This document shows, one piece after another, positions 15,595 through 24,491 of a stretch of DNA of 64,000 nt. Below the pieces are notes generated by a model. That model worked only from the letters and a program-made list of their open reading frames with translations, was not told the DNA's origin and ran no database searches. Both the position numbers and the translations under genes were made by a program. Position 1 is the stretch's first letter; every line of letters starts with the position of its first letter. The DNA lies in contig NZ_NSBT01000026.1 in assembly GCF_002285435.1 (NCBI RefSeq), positions 186,001 through 250,000 on the forward strand, in the 5' to 3' direction. The stretch is from Actibacterium ureilyticum (GTDB lineage Bacteria; Pseudomonadota; Alphaproteobacteria; Rhodobacterales; Rhodobacteraceae).

Positions 15595-16959
15595 ATGCGG
15601 ATTTGCATCATCGGGGCCGGGCCATCGGGGCTGGCGCAGTTGCGCGCCTTTCAGTCGGCCAAACAAGCCGGGGCCGAGATTCCCGAAATCGTCTGTTACG
15701 AGAAACAGGCCGATTGGGGCGGGCTGTGGCGCTATGACTGGCGCACGGGGCTGGATGAATACGGCAACCCCTGTCACGGGTCGATGTACCGCTATCTGTG
15801 GTCGAACGGCCCGAAAGAGGGGCTGGAATTTGCCGATTACAGCTTTGACGAGCATTTCGGCAAGCCCATCGCCAGCTATCCGCCGCGGGCCGTGCTGTTC
15901 GACTATATCGAAGGCCGGGTGAAAAAGGCGGGCGTGCGCGACTGGATCCAGTTTTCGACCGTGGTGCGCGATGTGCGTTTCGACGATGCGACAGGCATGT
16001 TCACCGTGACCGCGCGGAACTGCCAGACCGACAGCGAAACGGTCGAGGCGTTCGATCATGTCATCGTCGCCTCGGGCCATTTCTCGTTTCCCAGCGTGCC
16101 GCATTATCCGGGTTTCGAAAGCTTCAATGGCCGCATCCTGCACGCCCATGATTTCCGCGACGCGCGCGAGTTCGAGGACAAGGATATCCTGATCCTGGGC
16201 ACGTCCTATTCGGCCGAGGATATAGGCTCGCAATGCTGGAAATACGGCTGCAAGTCGATCACCGTGTCGCACCGCACCGCGCCCATGGGCTATGACTGGC
16301 CGGAGAACTGGTCCGAGGTTCCGGCGCTGGAACGGGTCGAGGGGAAGACGGCGTATTTCAAGGACGGCACGTCGAAAACCGTCGATGCGATCATCCTGTG
16401 CACCGGCTACAAGCACCATTTCCCGTTCCTGCCTGACGATCTGCGGCTGAAGACCGCCAACCGGCTGGCGGCGAGTGACCTTTACAAGGGCGTGGTCTGG
16501 GTCAAGAACCCCAAGCTGTTCTATCTGGGGATGCAGGACCAGTGGTTCACCTTCAACATGTTCGACGCCCAGGCTTGGTGGGTGCGTGATGCCATTATGG
16601 GCAAGATCGCGCTGCCTGACCGCGCGGCGATGGATGCCGACTGGCAGCAGCGCCAGGCGGACGAGGACGCGGTACCCGACGATTACGGCGCCATCGTCTA
16701 TCAGGGCGATTACGTGCAGGAGCTGATCGACGAGACCGACTATCCCAGCTTTGACGTGGCCGCCGCGAACGAGGCGTTCTTTCAATGGAAGAAGCACAAG
16801 AAGAAGGGGATCATGTCCTTCCGCGATCATGGCTACGTGTCGCCGATGACCGGCACCATGGCCCCGCCGCACCACACCCGGTGGAAGGATGCGCTGGACG
16901 ACAGCCTGGAATCCTATCTGGCGATCGAAGACGCGCCGGCGCGCGCGGCGGGCGGCTGA
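15595..16959 (+). CDS. tmm: Trimethylamine monooxygenase (flavin-containing monooxygenase)
   Basis: Encodes 454 residues, the usual Tmm length. The start at 15595 puts the FAD motif GAGPSG at residues 8-13. The FMO identifying sequence is [11 protein letters not shown]. The NADPH-binding GTSYSAED and the WSNGPKE and DQWFTFNMF stretches are typical of bacterial Tmm rather than generic FMOs. It oxidises trimethylamine to TMAO using NADPH and O2 in the cytoplasm; family members also oxidise DMS. The tdm gene begins five bases after the stop, so substrate and product enzymes are cotranscribed. The ribosome-binding site (GGGAG) is somewhat distant; a TTG at 15571 is a weaker alternative start. Confidence 0.95.
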   Translation: MRICIIGAGPSGLAQLRAFQSAKQAGAEIPEIVCYEKQADWGGLWRYDWRTGLDEYGNPCHGSMYRYLWSNGPKEGLEFADYSFDEHFGKPIASYPPRAVLFDYIEGRVKKAGVRDWIQFSTVVRDVRFDDATGMFTVTARNCQTDSETVEAFDHVIVASGHFSFPSVPHYPGFESFNGRILHAHDFRDAREFEDKDILILGTSYSAEDIGSQCWKYGCKSITVSHRTAPMGYDWPENWSEVPALERVEGKTAYFKDGTSKTVDAIILCTGYKHHFPFLPDDLRLKTANRLAASDLYKGVVWVKNPKLFYLGMQDQWFTFNMFDAQAWWVRDAIMGKIALPDRAAMDADWQQRQADEDAVPDDYGAIVYQGDYVQELIDETDYPSFDVAAANEAFFQWKKHKKKGIMSFRDHGYVSPMTGTMAPPHHTRWKDALDDSLESYLAIEDAPARAAGG

Positions 16960-16963
16960 CGCC

Positions 16964-19333
16964 TTGGCGGGGTTCGCGGATTTCGGGCGGGCGCATCTGC
17001 GGTCGGGGGTGCGGACGCCCGGGCTGCCGGTGCTGCCGCCGGGGATGGAACGCCACCCGGTGCCACCGGGCGGATCGCGTGCGCTGGAGCTGCGCGCGGG
17101 CGACGAGATCACCGTGGTCGACCGCGAGGGCGGGCAGATGGCCGAGCTGGTGGTCTTTGCCGCTGACGGGCGCAGCGACGCGGCGCTGATCGGCGCGCCG
17201 GACGATGGCGCGCCGGTGGGGCTGCAACAGGCGATCATGGCCGGGCCTTCGGGGCAGGCGGTGCGCCGCGCGCTGGACCGCGCGGGGTTTGATCTGGGAC
17301 AGGCGCGCGCCGTGCGGTGTCTGGGCGGTGACGGCCGCCCCGGCGACAGCGCCAGTTTCACCGCACAGGAAGACGGGCTGCTGATCGTCGCGGCCCCCGG
17401 CGGGCCGATGGCGCCACAGGACCAGACCCCGCCGACCGAACTGCTGCTGTACCTGCGCCGGGCCACGACCGGCGCGGCGGGCCTGCTTGCGCCGCCCGAT
17501 CCGCTGGCCGACCCGATCCTGGACGTGAACATCGCCCCGGGCGAGGCGCATGTATATGAGGTCGCAAAGGGCGGCTTCATCCAGATCCTGGATGTGCAGG
17601 GGCGGGAATGTTCGGATTTTCAGGCGTTTTCCGCCCGCGCGTTGGAGGCCGGGATCGAGCGCGAGATCGACCCGACCGCCACACGATCGCTGACCGGGCA
17701 TATCTATCCCCAACCGGGGCTGCACGCGAAATACTGGAACGTGGATTTCGAGCCGCTGGTGGAAATCGTTCAGGACACATGCGGGCGGCATGACACGTTC
17801 GGGCTGGCCTGTACCGCGCGCAGCTATGCCGATCAGGGCTATCCGGGGCATGTGAACTGCACCGACAATATCAACGCGGGGCTTGCGCCTTATGGCGTGC
17901 GGCCGCGCGCGGGGTGGCCCGCGATCAACTTCTTCTTCAACACGCTGATCGACGCCGATCATGGGATCGTGACCGACGAGCCCTGGTCGCGGCCGGGCGA
18001 CTATGTGCTGCTGCGGGCGTTGACCGATCTGGTCTGCGTGTCGACCGCATGCCCCGACGATATCGACCCGGCCAATGGCTGGAATCCCACAGACATACAG
18101 ATGCGCACCTATCGTCCGGGCGAGTCGTTCAAACGCTCGATCGGGTGGCGCAAACGCCCGGAGGACCCCGTGGAGGATACCAAGGAAACCGGTTTTCATG
18201 CCTGCTTTGCACGGCATACGCGGGATTTCGTGAACTATAACGGCTATTGGCTGGCCAACGAGATGACGGGCCGGGGCGCGTTGCAGGAATACTGGGCCTG
18301 CCGCGAACGCGCCGCGATCATGGACCTGTCGCCCCTGCGCAAGTTCGAGGTGACCGGCCCCGATGCCGAGGCGCTGCTGCAGATGTGCGTGACCCGCAAC
18401 ATGGCCAAGCTGGCGGTGGGGCAGGTCGTCTATACCGCTGTCTGCGCCGAAAACGGCGGCATGATCGACGATGGTACCGTGTTCCGGCTGGGCGATCACA
18501 ATTTCCGCTGGATCGGCGGTTGCGACGACAGCGGCACATGGATGCGCGAACAGGCGGTCAAGCACCGCATGAATGCCTGGGTGCGCAGCTCGACCGACCA
18601 GATGTGCAATGTCGCGGTGCAGGGGCGGCTGAGCCGTCAGATCCTGGACCAGGTGTTCTGGACCCCGCCGCATCAGCCCACCATCGAGGAATTGGGCTGG
18701 TTCCGCTTCACCATCGCGCGGGTGGGCGATTATGACGGTATCCCCTGCGTGATCAGCCGCACGGGCTACACCGGCGAGCTGGGCTACGAGGTCTTCTGTC
18801 ACCCCAAGGATGCGGTGGCGGTGTTCGACGCGATCTGGGCGGTGGGCGAGCCGCTGGGGATGGAACCGCTGGGTCTGGCGGCGCTGGACATGCTGCGGAT
18901 CGAAAGCGGGCTGGCCTTTGCGGGCCATGAATTCGACGACCAGACCGACCCGTTCGAGGCCGGGATCGGTTTCACCGTGCCGCTGAAATCCAAGACCGAC
19001 GATTTCATCGGCCGCGCCGCGCTGGAAACCCGCAAGGCCGCCCCGCAGCGCAGGCTGGTGGGGCTGGAGCTGCCCGCGCGCACCGTGCCCGCTCATGGCG
19101 ATTGCGTGCGGCTGGGCCGGGTGCAGGTGGGGGTCGTGACCTCGGCCACGCGCTCGCCCATCCTGAACAAGACCATTGCCTTGGCCCGTGTCGACATCCA
19201 ACATGCCGAGATCGGGACCGAGCTGGAAATCGGCCAACTCGACGGGCACCAGAAACGGCTTCAGGCGACCGTGGTCCGGTTTCCGCATTTCGACCCCGAC
19301 AAGAGCCGCGCGAAAGGGGACTACGACGCATGA
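16964..19333 (+). CDS. tdm: Trimethylamine N-oxide demethylase
   Basis: Encodes 789 residues from a TTG at 16964, chosen because earlier starts run inside tmm and a start five bases after its stop fits the operon. The N-terminal half is a DUF1989-type metal domain. Cys283, Cys299 and Cys363 have spacings of 16 and 64, the same as the three-Cys zinc site I recall for Methylocella Tdm, and Asp218 in ECSDF aligns with its catalytic Asp. The C-terminal half (~430-789) is a GcvT-like tetrahydrofolate-binding domain (SRTGYTGELGYEVF). It converts TMAO to dimethylamine and formaldehyde, the latter captured by THF. The stop overlaps the next gene (ATGA). Confidence 0.93.
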   Translation: MAGFADFGRAHLRSGVRTPGLPVLPPGMERHPVPPGGSRALELRAGDEITVVDREGGQMAELVVFAADGRSDAALIGAPDDGAPVGLQQAIMAGPSGQAVRRALDRAGFDLGQARAVRCLGGDGRPGDSASFTAQEDGLLIVAAPGGPMAPQDQTPPTELLLYLRRATTGAAGLLAPPDPLADPILDVNIAPGEAHVYEVAKGGFIQILDVQGRECSDFQAFSARALEAGIEREIDPTATRSLTGHIYPQPGLHAKYWNVDFEPLVEIVQDTCGRHDTFGLACTARSYADQGYPGHVNCTDNINAGLAPYGVRPRAGWPAINFFFNTLIDADHGIVTDEPWSRPGDYVLLRALTDLVCVSTACPDDIDPANGWNPTDIQMRTYRPGESFKRSIGWRKRPEDPVEDTKETGFHACFARHTRDFVNYNGYWLANEMTGRGALQEYWACRERAAIMDLSPLRKFEVTGPDAEALLQMCVTRNMAKLAVGQVVYTAVCAENGGMIDDGTVFRLGDHNFRWIGGCDDSGTWMREQAVKHRMNAWVRSSTDQMCNVAVQGRLSRQILDQVFWTPPHQPTIEELGWFRFTIARVGDYDGIPCVISRTGYTGELGYEVFCHPKDAVAVFDAIWAVGEPLGMEPLGLAALDMLRIESGLAFAGHEFDDQTDPFEAGIGFTVPLKSKTDDFIGRAALETRKAAPQRRLVGLELPARTVPAHGDCVRLGRVQVGVVTSATRSPILNKTIALARVDIQHAEIGTELEIGQLDGHQKRLQATVVRFPHFDPDKSRAKGDYDA

Positions 19334-20205
19334 GGGCAGAGGACCGCATCCGCGCGATGGATTTCTGGTCCGGTCCGGTCACGATCACGCCCCTGGGCGG
19401 CGGGATCACCAATGTGAATGCGGTGGTGCAGGACGGCACCGGCAAATACGTGGTGCGGCTGGGCGCCGATATTCCCGAACACGGGATCATGCGCTGGAAC
19501 GAGGTCGCGCTGGCCCGCGCGGCGGCCGATGCCGGGATCTCGCCCGCCTTGCGCCACGCCGCGCCGGGGCTGCTGGTCTTTGACTTCGTCGAAGCCATCG
19601 CGCTGACGCCCGAGGATCTGCATGACCCACAGGTGCTGGCGCAGGCTGTCGATCTGGTGGCGCGGGTGCATCGCGACCTGACACCCCGGCTGCGCGGACC
19701 TGTCCTGACCTTCTGGGTGTTCCATGTGCTGCGCGATTATGCGGGCTATCTTCGCGATCACGCCTCGCCCCATGTGGACAAGCTGGACGGCCTGCTGGCC
19801 ACCGCCGCCGAGCTGGAAGAGGCCGTCGGCCCGGTCCGGCTGGTGCTGGGGCATAACGATCTGCTGCCCGCCAATATCCTGCAGGGGGGCGACCGGCTGT
19901 GGCTGGTCGACTGGGAATATGGCGGGTTCAATTCCGCGTTGTTCGATCTGGGCGGGCTGGCCAGCAATGCGGGGCTGGGTGCGGCGGCCGAACAGGGGAT
20001 GCTGGCGCGGTACCTGGGCCACGCCCCCGATGCCGCTTACCTGCGCCGCTATGGTGCGATGAAATGCGCCTCGCTCCTGCGCGAGGCGATGTGGAGCATG
20101 GTGTCCGAGCTGACCTCGGACATCGAGTTCGATTACCCGGCCTATACGGCCGAAAATCTGGCGCAGTTCCAAGCCGCCCTGACCGCCTGGAAGGAGGGCG
20201 CATGA
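19330..20205 (+). CDS. Small-molecule kinase of the choline/ethanolamine kinase-like phosphotransferase family
   Basis: Encodes 291 residues. The APH-fold signatures are present: GGITNVNAVV near the N-terminus, the catalytic Brenner loop GHNDLLPANIL (Asp and Asn) and the metal-binding LVDWEYGG. GHNDLLPANIL and DWEY are closest to choline/ethanolamine kinase-like bacterial proteins. These phosphorylate hydroxyls of small amines using ATP. It is locked between tdm and the dimethylglycine-dehydrogenase-like gene by ATGA overlaps on both sides, which implies a role with methylated amines. No step of the known TMAO pathway needs a kinase, so its substrate is an open question. Confidence 0.85.
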   Translation: MRAEDRIRAMDFWSGPVTITPLGGGITNVNAVVQDGTGKYVVRLGADIPEHGIMRWNEVALARAAADAGISPALRHAAPGLLVFDFVEAIALTPEDLHDPQVLAQAVDLVARVHRDLTPRLRGPVLTFWVFHVLRDYAGYLRDHASPHVDKLDGLLATAAELEEAVGPVRLVLGHNDLLPANILQGGDRLWLVDWEYGGFNSALFDLGGLASNAGLGAAAEQGMLARYLGHAPDAAYLRRYGAMKCASLLREAMWSMVSELTSDIEFDYPAYTAENLAQFQAALTAWKEGA

Positions 20206-22637
20206 CCGATTTTCCCACCACCGCCCGGGCGGTGATCGTCGGCGGGGGCATCATCGGCTGTTCCACCGCCTATCACCTGGCCAAGTTGGGGTGGGACGTG
20301 GTGCTGCTGGAACGCAAGAAGCTGACATCGGGCACCACGTTTCACGCCGCGGGGCTGGTGGGGCAGCTGCGCTCCAGCGCGAATATCACGCAGCTTCTGG
20401 GCTATTCGGTGCAGCTTTACGATACGCTGGAACAGGAAACCGGGCAGGCGACGGGCTGGAAGCGCAATGGCGGGCTGCGGCTGGCCTGTAACCAAGAACG
20501 CTGGACCGAGGTCAAGCGCCAGGCCACCACCGCCCATTCCTTCGGCCTGCAGATGGATCTGCTGACCCCGTCCGAGGCACAGGCGCTGTGGCCGCTGATG
20601 GATGTGTCGGACGTGGTGGGGGCGGCGTTCCTGCCGACCGATGGTCAGGCCAACCCGTCCGATATCACCCTGTCGCTGGCCAAGGGCGCGCGGATGGCGG
20701 GCGCCCGGATCTTCGAAGATACCAAGGTCCTGTCGGTCGAGATCGAGGATGGCGTGATCCGGGGCGTGACGACCGAACGCGGCCGCATCGAAACGCCCGT
20801 CGTCGTGGCCTGTTGCGGCCAGTGGACCCGCGATTTCGCGGCGCGGGTGGGGGTCAATGTGCCGCTGGTGTCGATGGAACATCAGTACATGGTCACCGAA
20901 CCCATCCCCGGCGTGAGGCCCGACCTGCCGACGCTGCGCGATCCCGACCGGCTGACATACTGGAAGGAAGAGGTCGGCGGCCTGGTCATGGGCGGCTACG
21001 AGCCGAACCCCAAGCCCTGGGCCGTGGACGGCATCCCGCCCGGCTTCCACTATTCCCTGCTGGACAGCGATTTCGACCATTTCGAACAGATCATGGAACA
21101 GGCGCTGGGCCGGGTGCCCGCGCTGGAAACCGCCGGGATCAAGACGGTGACCAACGGCCCCGAAAGCTTCACGCCGGACGGCAATTTCATCCTGGGCGAG
21201 GCACCGGAGCAGCCCGGGTTTTTCGTCGGCGCGGGGTTCAATGCGTTCGGCATCGCCTCGGGCGGGGGGGCGGGCATGGCGCTGGCGGAATGGGTCGCGA
21301 CGGGCGCGCCGCCCTTCGATCTGTGGCCCGTCGATATCCGCCGCTTCGGGCGCAGCCATTTCGACACCGACTGGATCCGCACCCGCACGGTCGAGGCATA
21401 TGGCAAACACTACACCATGGCCTGGCCGGCCGAGGAACATGACAGCGGGCGGCCCGGGCGCCGCTCGCCGCTTTATGACCGGCTGGCGGCGCGCGGGGCG
21501 GTCTTTGGCGAGAAACTGGGGTGGGAGCGGCCCAACTGGTTCGCCGGGCCGGGCGACACGCCGCGCGATATCTATAACTTCCAGCGGCCCAACTGGCACG
21601 AGGCCGTCGGGCGCGAACACCGCGCCGCGCGCGAGGCCGCCGTGCTGATCGACCAGAGCAGTTTCGCCAAGTTCCTGCTGAAAGGTCCCGATGCGGAAGC
21701 CGTGCTGAACCGGATTGCCGCCAATGACATTTCCGGGCCGGTGGGCACGCTGACCTATACCCAGATGCTGAACGATCACGGCGGGATCGAGGCGGATGTG
21801 ACCATCGCCCGCATCGCGCGGGATGAATTCTATGTGGTCACCGGCACCGGCTTTGCCACGCGGGATTTCGACTGGATCGCCAGGGGGGTGCCGGGCGATG
21901 CGCGGGCGCAGCTGGTGGATGTGACATCTGCCCAGGCTGTGCTGTCGCTGATGGGTCCCAAGGCGCGCGCGATCCTGCAGGCGGTGACGCGGGCGGATCT
22001 GTCGAACGCGGCCTTTCCCTTTGGCACGGCGCAGAAGATCGCCATCGCGGGCGCGCCGGTCTGGGCGCTGCGCGTCAGCTATGTCGGCGAGCTGGGGTGG
22101 GAGCTGCACCTGCCCACCGAATACGCCGCCACCGTCTTCGACGCGCTGCACGCGGCGGGTGGGCCGCACGGGCTGACCGATGCGGGCTATCGCGCCATCG
22201 AAACCCTGCGGCTGGAAAAAGGCTATCGCGCCTGGGGGGCGGATATCGGCCCCGACACCACCCCGATCGAGGCCGGTCTGGGCTGGGCGGTGAAGCTGGA
22301 CAAGGGCGATTTCCGTGGCCGCGACGCGATCCTGGCGCAGCGCGAAACGGGCGTCACCCGGATGCTGGCGACCTTTACCGCCGCTCCGGATGTGATCCTG
22401 CTGGGGCGCGAGACGATCTTTCGCGACGGTAAACGTGTGGGCTATCTGTCGTCGGGCGGATATGGGCACACGGTGGGCAAATCCATCGGCATGGGCTATG
22501 TGCGCAACCCCGATGGCGTGACCCGCGATGAGGTTCTGTCGGGCGACTATACGCTTGAGGTGGCCACCGAACGGGTGCCCTGTCAGGTGACGCTGGCCCC
22601 GCTTTACGATCCGAAACACGCGCGCATGAAAATCTGA
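20202..22637 (+). CDS. Dimethylglycine/sarcosine dehydrogenase-like flavoprotein with GcvT domain
   Basis: Encodes 811 residues. An N-terminal DAO-type FAD domain (VIVGGGIIGCSTAYHLAKLG; TSGTTFHAAGLVGQ, whose His is the usual covalent flavin site in this family) occupies about residues 1-400. It is followed by an FAO_M linker and a C-terminal GcvT aminomethyltransferase domain (~420-811, SYVGELGWELH). Such enzymes N-demethylate dimethylglycine, sarcosine or related secondary and tertiary amines and pass the carbon to tetrahydrofolate as methylene-THF. Coupling to tdm and the kinase gene suggests oxidation of a methylated amine derived from TMA, betaine or choline. The precise substrate cannot be decided here. 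Confidence 0.88.
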   Translation: MTDFPTTARAVIVGGGIIGCSTAYHLAKLGWDVVLLERKKLTSGTTFHAAGLVGQLRSSANITQLLGYSVQLYDTLEQETGQATGWKRNGGLRLACNQERWTEVKRQATTAHSFGLQMDLLTPSEAQALWPLMDVSDVVGAAFLPTDGQANPSDITLSLAKGARMAGARIFEDTKVLSVEIEDGVIRGVTTERGRIETPVVVACCGQWTRDFAARVGVNVPLVSMEHQYMVTEPIPGVRPDLPTLRDPDRLTYWKEEVGGLVMGGYEPNPKPWAVDGIPPGFHYSLLDSDFDHFEQIMEQALGRVPALETAGIKTVTNGPESFTPDGNFILGEAPEQPGFFVGAGFNAFGIASGGGAGMALAEWVATGAPPFDLWPVDIRRFGRSHFDTDWIRTRTVEAYGKHYTMAWPAEEHDSGRPGRRSPLYDRLAARGAVFGEKLGWERPNWFAGPGDTPRDIYNFQRPNWHEAVGREHRAAREAAVLIDQSSFAKFLLKGPDAEAVLNRIAANDISGPVGTLTYTQMLNDHGGIEADVTIARIARDEFYVVTGTGFATRDFDWIARGVPGDARAQLVDVTSAQAVLSLMGPKARAILQAVTRADLSNAAFPFGTAQKIAIAGAPVWALRVSYVGELGWELHLPTEYAATVFDALHAAGGPHGLTDAGYRAIETLRLEKGYRAWGADIGPDTTPIEAGLGWAVKLDKGDFRGRDAILAQRETGVTRMLATFTAAPDVILLGRETIFRDGKRVGYLSSGGYGHTVGKSIGMGYVRNPDGVTRDEVLSGDYTLEVATERVPCQVTLAPLYDPKHARMKI

Positions 22638-22791
22638 GGGTTCCGCTGCAAGAGATTGATCTGAAACCGGAAAGACCGTCTTTGTGCCGCCCCGTCCCGG
22701 GGCGCGCATGCCGCCGTTGCGGATCGTGCAGGCTTGACATCGGGCCTGCGCCGCCCCACCACAGGTTGCCCAAACAGAGATCCGGCCAAAG

Positions 22792-23433
22792 ATGAAGAAG
22801 AAAAGCGCGAAAACGGAACTGACACAGAACCCCCACGCGGTGCGCGAGGTGCGGGAAAAGAACCTGGAGGTCGCCATCGGCCGCCAAGTGCGCGAGCTGC
22901 GCAAACGCCAGCGCATGACCGGATCGGAACTGGCCGAACAGACCGGCCTGTCGGTGGGGATGCTGTCCAAGATCGAAAACGGGGTGATCTCGCCTTCGCT
23001 CAACACGTTGCAGATCCTGGCCAATGCGCTGAGCGTGCCGCTGGTACAGCTGTTTTCGGGGTTCGAGGAGATCCGCGGCGCCATGCATGTCAAGGCCGGC
23101 AATGGGGTCGAGATCGAACGCGCGGGCACCCGTGCGGGCCATCAATACAGCCTGTTGGGGCATATCGGGTCGAACAATTCGGGCGTCGTGGTCGAGCCCT
23201 ATCTGATCACGCTGGACAGCGAGAGCGACCATTTCCCGGCCTTCCAGCACGAGGGGATCGAGCTGCTGTATATGCTGGAAGGGGTGGTGAATTACCGCCA
23301 TGGCGACCAGCTTTATCTGCTGGAGCCGGGCGATTCCCTGCTGTTCGATGCCGACGCGCCGCATGGGCCCGAGGTGCTGATCGACCTGCCCGCGCGCTAT
23401 CTGTCCGTCATCTGCTACCCGCAACAGGGCTGA
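22792..23433 (+). CDS. XRE-family regulator with C-terminal cupin domain
   Basis: Encodes 213 residues. A helix-turn-helix spans about 30-85 (GRQVRELRKRQRMTGSELAE, SVGMLSKIENGVISPS), followed by a cupin_2 sensor domain (~110-205; EGIELLYMLEGVVNYRHGD, DSLLFDADAPHGPE). Such regulators (PuuR/SutR-like) often control amine or amino-acid catabolism and sense a pathway metabolite in the cupin. It precedes mgsA in the same orientation by 168 bases that carry a GAAAGT-N6-ACTTTC inverted repeat, so it likely regulates the mgs-gmaS-mgd operon. Whether it activates or represses is not visible. Confidence 0.88.
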   Translation: MKKKSAKTELTQNPHAVREVREKNLEVAIGRQVRELRKRQRMTGSELAEQTGLSVGMLSKIENGVISPSLNTLQILANALSVPLVQLFSGFEEIRGAMHVKAGNGVEIERAGTRAGHQYSLLGHIGSNNSGVVVEPYLITLDSESDHFPAFQHEGIELLYMLEGVVNYRHGDQLYLLEPGDSLLFDADAPHGPEVLIDLPARYLSVICYPQQG

Positions 23434-23501
23434 ATCCGACGCCAGACCACCCGAAAACCGCCTGTTTCGGCGTATTTTTGGGCAGAGTCGGATTCCATCA
23501 A

Positions 23502-23544
23502 AAACTTTTCTGAAAGTAAAAAAACTTTCTTGCAGCGAAACTTT
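23502..23544 (+). promoter_or_regulatory. Candidate operator of the mgs operon
   Basis: A perfect inverted repeat GAAAGT-AAAAAA-ACTTTC (23512-23529) overlaps three direct copies of AAACTTT (23502, 23522, 23538). It lies 60-100 bases upstream of mgsA and downstream of the XRE-cupin gene. The AT-rich palindrome stands out against the GC-rich background. Confidence 0.55.
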
Positions 23545-23601
23545 TTGCTGGCTAGATTTGTCTCCGAAAGGCGCATTGCCTGCTGCTGAACGGAGAGGAC
23601 C

Positions 23602-24489
23602 ATGTGTGGTATCGTTGGCCTGTTTCTGAAGAACCCCGATCTGCGTCCGCAATTGGGTGAGATGTTGACCGATATGCTGATCACCATGACCGATCGCGGC
23701 CCCGACAGTGCCGGGATCGCGATCTATGGCGATGGGGATGACGGGCTGAAGGTCACGGTGCAATCCGACACGCCGCAGGAAAGCTTTGACGGGCTGGATG
23801 CCGCGCTGTCGGCGGCGCTGGGCGCCGATGTCACGATGCGGGTGGTCGACACCCATGCGGTCCTGTCGATCCCCGATGGCGCGCGCGACGCCGCCGTTGC
23901 GTTTCTCGAGGATCGGGGCCTGCGGATCATGGGGCTGGGCGCATCGATGGAGATCTTCAAGGAGGTCGGCCTGCCGCACGAGGTCGCGGCGCGGTTCGAC
24001 CTGCGCGCGATGGGCGGCAGCCACGGGATCGGCCACACCCGCATGGCCACCGAAAGCGCGGTGACGACGCTGGGCGCTCACCCGTTTTCCACGGCCGAGG
24101 ATCAGTGCCTGGTCCATAACGGCTCGCTGTCGAACCACAACCAGATGCGCCGCGTGCTGACCCAGAAGGGCTTCCCGCCAAAGACCGAGAACGATACCGA
24201 GGTCGCGGCCTGCTATATCTCGTCCCGCATCGCCGAAGGGGCCAATCTGGGCCAGGCGCTGGAGGGGACGCTGGACGATCTGGACGGGTTCTTCACCTTT
24301 GTCATGGGCACCAAAAACGGGTTTGGCGTGGTTCGCGACCCGATTGCGTGCAAGCCCGCGGTGATGGCCGAAACCGACGATTACGTCGCCTTCGGTTCGG
24401 AATACCGCGCCTTTGCCGACCTGCCGGGGATCGAGGCCGCCCGCGTCTGGGAACCCGAGCCCGCCACCGTCTATTTCTGGGAGCGCTGA
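23602..24489 (+). CDS. mgsA: N-methylglutamate synthase subunit A (class II glutamine amidotransferase domain, GlxB-like)
   Basis: Encodes 295 residues starting MCGIVGLF, so after Met removal Cys becomes the N-terminal nucleophile of a class II (Ntn) amidotransferase. TDRGPDSAGIAIYG and GIGHTRMATESAVTTLGAHP are the conserved active-site stretches, and the length matches GlxB proteins. In the MgsABC complex this domain hydrolyses gamma-glutamylmethylamide, or handles its amide, releasing methylamine for transfer to form N-methylglutamate. Tight spacing to mgsB (two bases) and the GlxB-GlxC-GlxD order with gmaS and mgd genes secure the assignment. Confidence 0.93.
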   Translation: MCGIVGLFLKNPDLRPQLGEMLTDMLITMTDRGPDSAGIAIYGDGDDGLKVTVQSDTPQESFDGLDAALSAALGADVTMRVVDTHAVLSIPDGARDAAVAFLEDRGLRIMGLGASMEIFKEVGLPHEVAARFDLRAMGGSHGIGHTRMATESAVTTLGAHPFSTAEDQCLVHNGSLSNHNQMRRVLTQKGFPPKTENDTEVAACYISSRIAEGANLGQALEGTLDDLDGFFTFVMGTKNGFGVVRDPIACKPAVMAETDDYVAFGSEYRAFADLPGIEAARVWEPEPATVYFWER

Positions 24490-24491
24490 AC

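Noticed and set aside
16889-16963. An upstream ATG extending tdm by 25 codons into tmm.
   Set aside because: The added residues are the antisense-frame reading of the tmm C-terminus and do not resemble a Tdm N-terminus; the TTG five bases after the tmm stop fits operon spacing better.
20142-23129. A 995-codon minus-strand open frame opposite the flavoprotein and regulator genes.
   Set aside because: It is a GC-skew shadow crossing two well-supported plus-strand genes and the gap between them; no domain is recognisable.
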